Assembly (NCBI RefSeq): GCF_024139115.2
Contig: NC_085140.1
Location: 29,871,806 to 29,935,805, forward strand
Length of the DNA stretch: 64,000 nt
Direction of reading: 5' to 3'
DNA from: Armigeres subalbatus
Taxonomy: Eukaryota; Arthropoda; Insecta; Diptera; Culicidae
In this document: positions 57,014 to 64,000 of the stretch, piece after piece
Layout: each line of letters starts with the position of its first letter
Numbering within the stretch: the first letter of the stretch is position 1
Notes under the pieces: generated by a model
Databases searched by the model: none
Told to the model about the DNA's origin: nothing
Seen by the model: the letters and a program-made list of their open reading frames with translations, nothing else
Made by a program: the position numbers and the translations under genes

Positions 57014-58763
57014 CCTTTGATCTCAGCGTTTTTCATTGAAAACAGTTTCATGCCTATTGAAACAAGTTTTTTGGGTTTTATCAAGCATGGACATGGAAGG
57101 CATACTTGAAATCTGTCGATTGAGGGGCTTACCGCAGAAATTCGTCCACTGAGACGAACGCTATTAACGTTTAAAATCTTTCAACACAGCGTAACGCGGT
57201 CGATTTGAATATTTTGAAATGACACCCGGTATAGTAAAGAGAGACGTAAGTCCTACGTCAAAACGCTTGCGCCACTTCTGATGAAGACGATGAAAAGTAC
57301 GCGGACGGAATTGAATTAACATTTCCCACGATCTTGCGTATAATTACACGTCTTTTACTTCACATTCGAGCAGACTCTATGGTCCAATACGGTTTGGAAA
57401 AGGCCTGGAACAATAAATTTCTTCCTGCAACGATAACGACAACGACTTTTGTACATAAATGTAGCAAGTGGATTGAACGTTGTTCAGAAATAAATGGATG
57501 TTACACAAAATGCTAATCAAAATAATAGACACGTTTCCCGATGGATGCATACACACTCTTAGGGAAAATAAAATGGTGCAAATGCGTTACAAATTATTAA
57601 ACTTCAAGTTCAGTTCCACGATGTTTTCCTTCAAAGCAGACCAACCATTTCCATCTCTGAATTGCTGTTAGCTCGGTAGCCACCCGATACTGTCCAGTTC
57701 CTACTGCGATTTTCCTTTCCTGGTGCGACGTTTTTTCATCGTTTCACAAATGCCAACATCGACTTCAGCATCACTATTCTCCATTCAGCAACGATGTGCC
57801 ACATAACACGCATTAGTCCAGAATGTAGAATGCGCGATCCGCATCACGATAGTGTCGTCTTCATCGCTCCTATTGATGACATTACATAGCTACTGTTGTT
57901 ATAAACGATCAACGATCATGGGTGCACGATCGTGACTTACTGAAGACGGGGCGACAGCAGAAGATATTTGTTCAGGTTTTCTGAGGTGAGAATCATCTCA
58001 GGTAAGCAATAGACGGCTTGCCACCCGACAAATGATTATTTAATGACAAGATCGTGATGATAGCAAAAGATGTCACACTACTCTGTTTTGGATATACCTA
58101 CAAATGTAAAGCAGATTTGGCGGAGCATGCACAGACAGTGCATGTGCAGTGCAGACAAATGTGAATTGAAGGAAAACAATTAGAACTACTCCCCTAAAGT
58201 GATTTTTGACGTTTCTTTTGTGGAATATTACAAATTTATAATTTTTAAAGCATTTGGAGAGTTGATGATTTGAAACGTTTTTGAAATTTGAAATCAGTTA
58301 CTTTTATCATATTTTGAGATGAAATTACGGCACTGAGCAACAATTTCCATCACCGGTAAATATTAGGAACAGTTACCTTATGTGCGTCAGAGATTCGTAA
58401 CATCGGGTGAGTTCCTAAGTTATCTTACAATACAATATCGAAACCGTACCGTAGCATGTAAAAAATGTTCATGATGTGCCAAATTTGTTGGTATTAACGA
58501 AACTTCACGCTATTTTTTGTTTTTAAAACATTGATCATCAATTTACACAAGGTGATTTTCATGTCTCACATTGTTATGAATACTAATTTGTTCGAATAAC
58601 CCACCAGCAGTCACCCAAATTTCGCATTAAACTATGTAAAGAATGAAAACAACTCATTCAAACCCAGGCCATCATTTGAAAATGCCAAAATTTATACTAC
58701 AGTAAACTTCAAATCGGATTTTTTTATGATTGCAGAACAAGTTTCAAATATATCTGGCAACAA
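57014..58763. other. No recognisable feature
   Basis: No supported gene or repeat. Frames are 60-63 codons long. Confidence 0.5.
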
Positions 58764-59655
58764 TATGGGTCATTCCATACCAAGTGACCGAACCACTTGT
58801 AATCGTCTTTCACCGATTTTAATCAAATTTCGTGGATTTGTTTATCTATCGATTATATGTAAAAATCCAAATTTATTTGATGATTGGACAACCCCTCGGC
58901 AAATGGTAGCACCCCCCGTTTTTGACGATTTGTAAAAACCACATTTTTGAACAACTCATTTCTCGGACAGTTTTTAAGCTACAAATAACTTCTTTTTATG
59001 CATTTTGAAGAGAATTCTTCAAACTTTTTGAGAAAAATATCGATTTTGAGTAGAAGTGTTGCCAACTCTATTGTTTTTGCGTTTTAAGTTTAAAATCGTA
59101 TGTTTCTGCCAATGAGTATATTTTTAATTGGAAAATATCACCCGCATCGTGTTCTCCAGAAAATGTTGTATAAGAAACACTCAAAACCCCAAGGTACTGT
59201 GAGCCGTTCTCGAGTTATGGAGTTCTGAATATTATATGATTCATATGGAACTTATCAATCACATAAGATTGTGTTATGCTTACCGAACCTTTACCTTTTA
59301 TCGAATTACCAAGAATTCGAAGATATTGTTTTCTTCAAATAAATTGTGAAACATGTAACTTGAGCCTTTGAATAGAAAATAATGTACTTGGCTACGTAGT
59401 CACTTTGGAAGGAATAGCTTTTCTGTATTGTTGTAGAGCGTACTATTAACTGTTACTCACATAGATACTATATTATTTCACCTGCTATGGAAAGTTTTTT
59501 TTATTTTATAAAACATTTATTAATTTCGAAAGCTCTCGGCTCATATGCCGTTGAGCGTTACGGAGCCGAAATCTTTATACTATTTTTTTCTTACAAAATA
59601 ACGTTAGATTAAGCGAACCGAAAGACTATGTATATTTATATATGTATTTATTATA

Positions 59656-60339
59656 TACAGGGTGTTCAATAAGTTTGAATACATTTTCAAAAAATGTTTA
59701 AAAATTGAGATTAAATTTTTTTCCGGTTGAATTTCATTGGAAGTATTGTTTATAAGGAACGTTTGTAACATTTATTTTGGAATGACCTCTATTTTGTACT
59801 TCTTCACTTCATGGGCATTTCGTTCCAGATTTTGAGAATTACGTCTTGAACTGGTCCACGTTACTGACTTTGTATTCGTACAGCTTTAACACAATAAAGG
59901 ACCAAATAAAAAAGTTAAGATGGTTCAAATCCGGGAAGCTGAGAGGTCGCAATGTTTTGTCCAAAAAGTCGATGAAATTGTCCCCATATTAGGCTAAAAT
60001 CGCAATTTCCGTGTATAAAGGGTTATCGTCCTATTGGAACACGTAGGGCTCATCTCCGTCTAAGCACCGGGCCACTGGGGGCATCAATCGTCCCCAAAAC
60101 CTCAGTTTTGTAGTACGCCGCCATGATTTTGACTTTCAAAAACGGCCATTTATGATGCCCCAATCCATTTTCAACGCGCGCAATAAACAAACAACAAGTG
60201 ACAGAATGTCAACACCACACACATCCGATAGCGTATATATACCGCAAACGCTGACACCAATACTAATACAGAATATGTACATTGGGCTTACAAACACAAT
60301 GATCAAACATTTGTATTCGAACTTATTGAACACCCTGTA
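59656..60339 (-). mobile_element. Degenerate mariner element, 680 bp, nested
   Basis: The element spans 59658-60337. The ends are cagggtgttcaataagtttg and the complement of cagggtgttcaataagttcg, matching at 25 of the first 26 bases, with TA on both sides (59656-59657 and 60338-60339). Well-matched ends around a decayed, internally deleted gene are typical of a mariner deletion derivative. Confidence 0.88.
59780..60150 (-). pseudogene. Mariner transposase remnant
   Basis: On the minus strand, fragments with stops include AAYYKTEVLGTIDAP, equivalent to the conserved YYKTEVL block, and a later FPDLNHLNFFIWS-like block corresponding to the SPDLNPLDY-W motif that contains the last catalytic Asp position (by translation in a second frame; here the Asp-Leu-Asn is kept and Pro-Leu-Asp has changed). 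ILKIWNEMP follows. In-frame stops occur, and the N-terminal DNA-binding domain is missing. Confidence 0.7.
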
Positions 60340-61520
60340 TTTGCAGTTTAACGGCCTGCATTTTTTACTCCTAGAGAATTCAGATTTTCGTAAACGATGT
60401 GACATATTGTTTTAATTTTTAATAGTTGACCCTAAGATGCCGAAAATCTTTGAAGAAGAAGTTATTCTACCAGAACTGCCAAACTACGTGTATCAATAAT
60501 TCAACTGAGTGTTATTTCAAAAATTTTAATCTTTTAGTGCTGAGGAACAAATTGTAGTTATTCAGATAAATTTTTAATGGAAATTCCGGAAAGAGAAATG
60601 GTTTTTCCGTCTAACAAGGACAGTGGGATCAAAGCCCACCGAAGGGGCGGTTACCCTCCAATACCTTTTCCGAACTAAATCTATCACATGTTGTACATAT
60701 GCATAATTGAGTTTCAGACATAGTAAGGACAGTTGACCAGATAGGGCTGGCAGAAACATTGATTTCTAGCATATGATTCCAACGATCAATCTTCAAAGCG
60801 TTGTAATATTTCCAGCAATGCTTATTCTTCAGCAAACTCTTTCAGCATCTCTCAGTATTGAGTCATATGATTGAATTAACGATAAAATAAAGCCGCTAGG
60901 AGCAAGATTGCAAAAAAAAATCCATGCTAATCTTCATATAAATTTCAAACGCGATGCGGAAAGTGGGGAAGCAACCAATCGAGCTGTGTGTATATGTGTC
61001 AATGCGAATGTGTGTGTATGTTCGGAAATTGGTAAAAATATTCAATGTTCACAGTGAAAAAAGGACTTTTCATTTTTTAAATCCTGTATCTCAAAATCGC
61101 AACATAGTACCTCGAGGTTTTAAGCGTTTTCAATGCAAAAATGGTCAAAGAACACATTGGTGAGGTTATTTCCTGAATAAAAATATACTCATTGGGTAAA
61201 AAATGCATTTTTCACACAAAAACTTAAAAATTGTTCATTTGGCAACACTGCACATCATGGTTACCTTAGATTCATTATAGACCTCACAGTTCCAGAGATA
61301 TGTACAAAACAATATGATGAGTTTCATACATTTGTCCGAAAAGGGGATGGTCTTATTAATCGTGGGGATGTCCAATCACCACGAAATTTTGGTTTTTGGG
61401 GTATAACCCATACATAAACAATTGGTCAAAATTTCATTCAATTCTAAGAAAGTCGATTGCACGTTTGTATTTTTTCTCGGTCACTTCATATGGAATGACC
61501 CATATGCATTTTACTAATTG

Positions 61521-62197
61521 GTGTGCATTAGGGCAGTTCAAATTTTAAAAAAGTTCTAAAATTCCAACTCCCACATGACTATTAGCATCATTTTGATAAT
61601 ATAGGAGTCCTGGCAAAATTTCAGGCAATTCGGTGGCCATTTAGGGGTGGCGCGAAGTCAATTTATGTTTATATGGAAATTTGTATGGGAAAAACTTAAA
61701 ATTTATTCAAGCCTCCCTACAACTGTCAAATCGTGATGAATTCAAATAAACATCCCCAACCTCCATTTTTGGAATCTATTTGAGCTCAATCAGTGGGTAA
61801 CTCATTAATTTTGATTTATATTTCCACTGCTACGTTGAGGCAAATTACACCATTTTAGCCATTCATCCCATATTCACACTGTCAATAGAACCATCCAATC
61901 CACTCATAACTAATCTGTTATCCGGAGGTCTCATTTATATAGATTCCAAAAAGGGAGGTTGGAGATGTTTATTTGAATTCATCACGATTTGACAGTTGTA
62001 GGGAGACTTTAATAAATTTCAAGTTTTTCCCATACAAATTTCCATATAAACATAAATTGACTTCGCGCCACCCCTAAATGGCCACCGAATTGCCTGAAAT
62101 TTTGCCAGGACTCCTATATTATCAAAACGATGCTAATAGACATATGGGAGTTGGAATTTTCGAACTTTTTTGAAATTTGAACTGCCCTAGTGTGCAT
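61521..62197. mobile_element. hAT-type hairpin MITE, 661 bp, target duplication gtgtgcat
   Basis: The element spans 61529-62189. The first and last 250 bp or so (61529-61779 and about 61939-62189) are inverted copies at high identity, beginning tagggcagttcaaatttt. They share tcctggcaaaatttcaggca, attcggtggccatttagggg, tggcgcgaagtcaatttatg and caactgtcaaatcgtgatga. The middle 160 bp is unique. gtgtgcat flanks it at 61521-61528 and 62190-62197. The 8-bp duplication and TAG-starting ends fit hAT. The high arm identity suggests recent origin or gene conversion. Confidence 0.92.
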
Positions 62198-64000
62198 TTA
62201 CTAAATATTTCAATTACTTCCAAATTTCGCACTCTGCATAAACACAGACAAAGAACCGGAAAGAATAAATATTGGCTGTTACGTTCCTTTCAACTGTTGG
62301 TCTAGAAATATCCTTCTTTTTGCCGATGTCCATTGAGCAGTCCGAACTACATTCTGGTATTGAACGACGTGACAAAGATTTCTCTCACTGTATCAGAAGT
62401 GAGAAAAAACGTTGAATTGTTCCTCGCAACACGAACAAGTTTTCCCTTCTTTGGAAAACCGACTGCATTTCACTGCACTCTGTCCGCTGTCGGCCCGTTT
62501 GGATGATCGACCGATTGTCGCCAATGACTGTCACACCATATTTGGACCGAATCCCAGCTGTAGCGCAGCCCATCGAATAATGATGATATTAACTGTACAC
62601 ACGCGGGTAGACAGAGTAGTTCTGCATTCTCTGACGCAAAGAACGTAGTTCACAATTGTGTTGGTTTTACAGATCGGGATCAGAATCCCGTCATCGATCG
62701 ACCGATCGATCCATATCTCGATGGAGGAATTTGTCGTCACCGCCATCCATCGTCGCGGGTCGTCCAGTGGGAGAAACGCTTTTTTAATTAGAATGATTAA
62801 ACTGATTAAGTTTTTATTGCTTTGGCGAATGGAGTTTTAATTTCTTATCTTGTTTCTCTCTTTTGGAACGTGGTTCTTCACCGACACCGACGATCAGCAC
62901 AATCGGAGGCTGACTACGAGTGACGAGTAAGTATCACTCTGGGAAATGGCGATCGATTGATGACTGCCTCATAGAAACACCGATCCCACGGTCGGTCTAG
63001 GATGCTCACGGTTTATGGGGTGGGGACTGTCAGCTTTAATGGAAGAAGGTTTCTTCCGAGAACGAATTAATCATCTATTGACGATAGAAATGTACATGTT
63101 TCGTGTAGGGAAACTGAATGGTAGTGGATATAGGGAAGTGATTCGATCTTTATATGTTTATATTGTTTTCTGTTAAATTTGAAGTGTCGTTCTTGCGCGT
63201 AGATCAATGGCTGAATCATAAGAGAGGCCTCATGAGGGCATTGATTTGTACCGAAGGTATGGAGATTGGGGCAAGGTATATGGAATTTTTCAAAATCAAA
63301 ATAGAAGCCAACTTTATGGCAATCTCAAAAGTACATCTACCCAAATTTCAGAAGGACGGAGCATCATAAATAAAAAAGAATGAATGAATTATAGCAAAAG
63401 CGATCCTGGCGGAAAAAATTGACAGAGAGTTAATTTAATGACTAAGTCAAATTGATTTCAACCGTGGCACCGCCTGGCCAGGAATTTATGAAACTCTCGT
63501 GCACCTGCCTATGGAAACATGCTATATAATTCATTCGCCATTGGTGGTAGATAGACAAAGAAGGTGCTACAGATATTTATTGGCTCAATCTATTATCAGA
63601 GACAGCTGCTTTGATAATGTCCCTCATTAGGCCACTTGATTTGAATATTGGCATCTTTCTTCTTTTCTTGAGCTTCAAGTTTTCATTCCTTACCAGCTTG
63701 GCAACAATTTTAGCTCATTCAGACAAGTAAAAAAGCCAAATTGCTAATGTGGCTGTTGATGCTGAGGGTTTGTTCACACATAAGTTAAACTAAGTTCAAC
63801 GATTTTAGACACCATCCCTTTCCCACCTTTTCGATCATTTATAAATAACTGAAGAACTGTTCAATCTGGCGATTTAAATCATTGTTTTGGTATAGGGGAA
63901 AATACCAATCTAAGCCTTTCGTGGACCTTAAGTCAACGACCAATTTAACAAACCGTTCGAGAAACCAACGAAGAAGGATCGAGAACTGATATAATGGCGA
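62198..64000. other. No recognisable gene
   Basis: No supported gene or repeat. A 71-codon frame at 63154-63369 is AT-rich and lacks domains. The sequence ataggggaaaatacc near 63892 could be the start of another terminal-repeat element cut off by the window edge. Confidence 0.4.

Larger units (their letters stand above)
58764..61504. mobile_element. 2.7-kb TA-flanked element with TGGGTCATTCCATA ends
   Basis: The element spans 58766-61502. The left end tgggtcattccataccaagt and the right end (complement of tgggtcattccatatgaagt) match apart from two bases, with TA on both flanks. A second paired block further in (ttggacaacccc/ttggacatcccc and aaatttcgtgg on both sides) shows longer inverted ends. 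A mariner relic is nested at 59658-60337. No coding region is recognised outside it. TA flanks suggest mobilisation by a Tc1/mariner-type transposase. Confidence 0.8.

Overview
The window looks like mosquito genomic DNA, most likely Aedes. It is AT-rich and crowded with transposable elements. It carries two copies of a tRNA-derived SINE that I recognise as Feilai-like, degraded RTE-like and I/Jockey-like LINEs, a BEL/Pao LTR retrotransposon relic, and many non-autonomous inverted-repeat elements. I see no convincing intact host protein-coding gene, rRNA gene or functional tRNA gene. The species call rests on recognising repeat families from memory, not on a search.

Layout. 1-6.6 kb holds an 8-bp minisatellite (2659-3099), a tRNA-Val-like SINE with a perfect 16-bp target duplication, and a 24-bp-unit array that flips orientation in the middle (4378-5753). 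6.7-8.7 kb is a foldback element with a 10-bp target duplication; a 9-bp-duplication MITE is nested in its internal 52-bp array. 12.8-15.5 kb has a Feilai-like SINE and an RTE-like LINE relic (minus strand) ending at a (TAAG)n tract. 16-23 kb has two opposed copies of one MITE family, an AT-rich GATTAAT array and a 424-bp near-perfect hairpin MITE. 23.2-25.1 kb is a second LINE relic interrupted by a small palindromic MITE. 25.9-28.7 kb has a hAT-type MITE, a SINE, a MITE with TTA duplications and a 0.9-kb TA-flanked element.

32.5-34.4 kb is a terminal-repeat element carrying a six-copy 167-bp array and a long (CA)n. 35.4 kb has a second copy of the 9-bp-duplication MITE. 38.0-41.5 kb is a pogo-like element with perfect 24-bp terminal repeats that encloses a second foldback array. 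42-45 kb is a composite built from TTTGGCCGAA arrays with a LINE relic inside. 49.1-53.2 kb is the BEL/Pao relic, followed by two SINEs. 56.1-57.0 kb is the 3' end of an I/Jockey-like LINE. 58.8-61.5 kb is a TA-flanked element with a dead mariner nested in it, followed at once by a 661-bp hAT-type hairpin MITE.

Nothing here appears to work as a pathway. What links the features is nesting, which gives relative insertion ages, and the large amount of self-complementary DNA. If the region is transcribed, it could feed small-RNA production. All coding relics carry frameshifts, stops or deletions, and the catalytic residues of the three reverse transcriptases where that motif can be examined at length are damaged.
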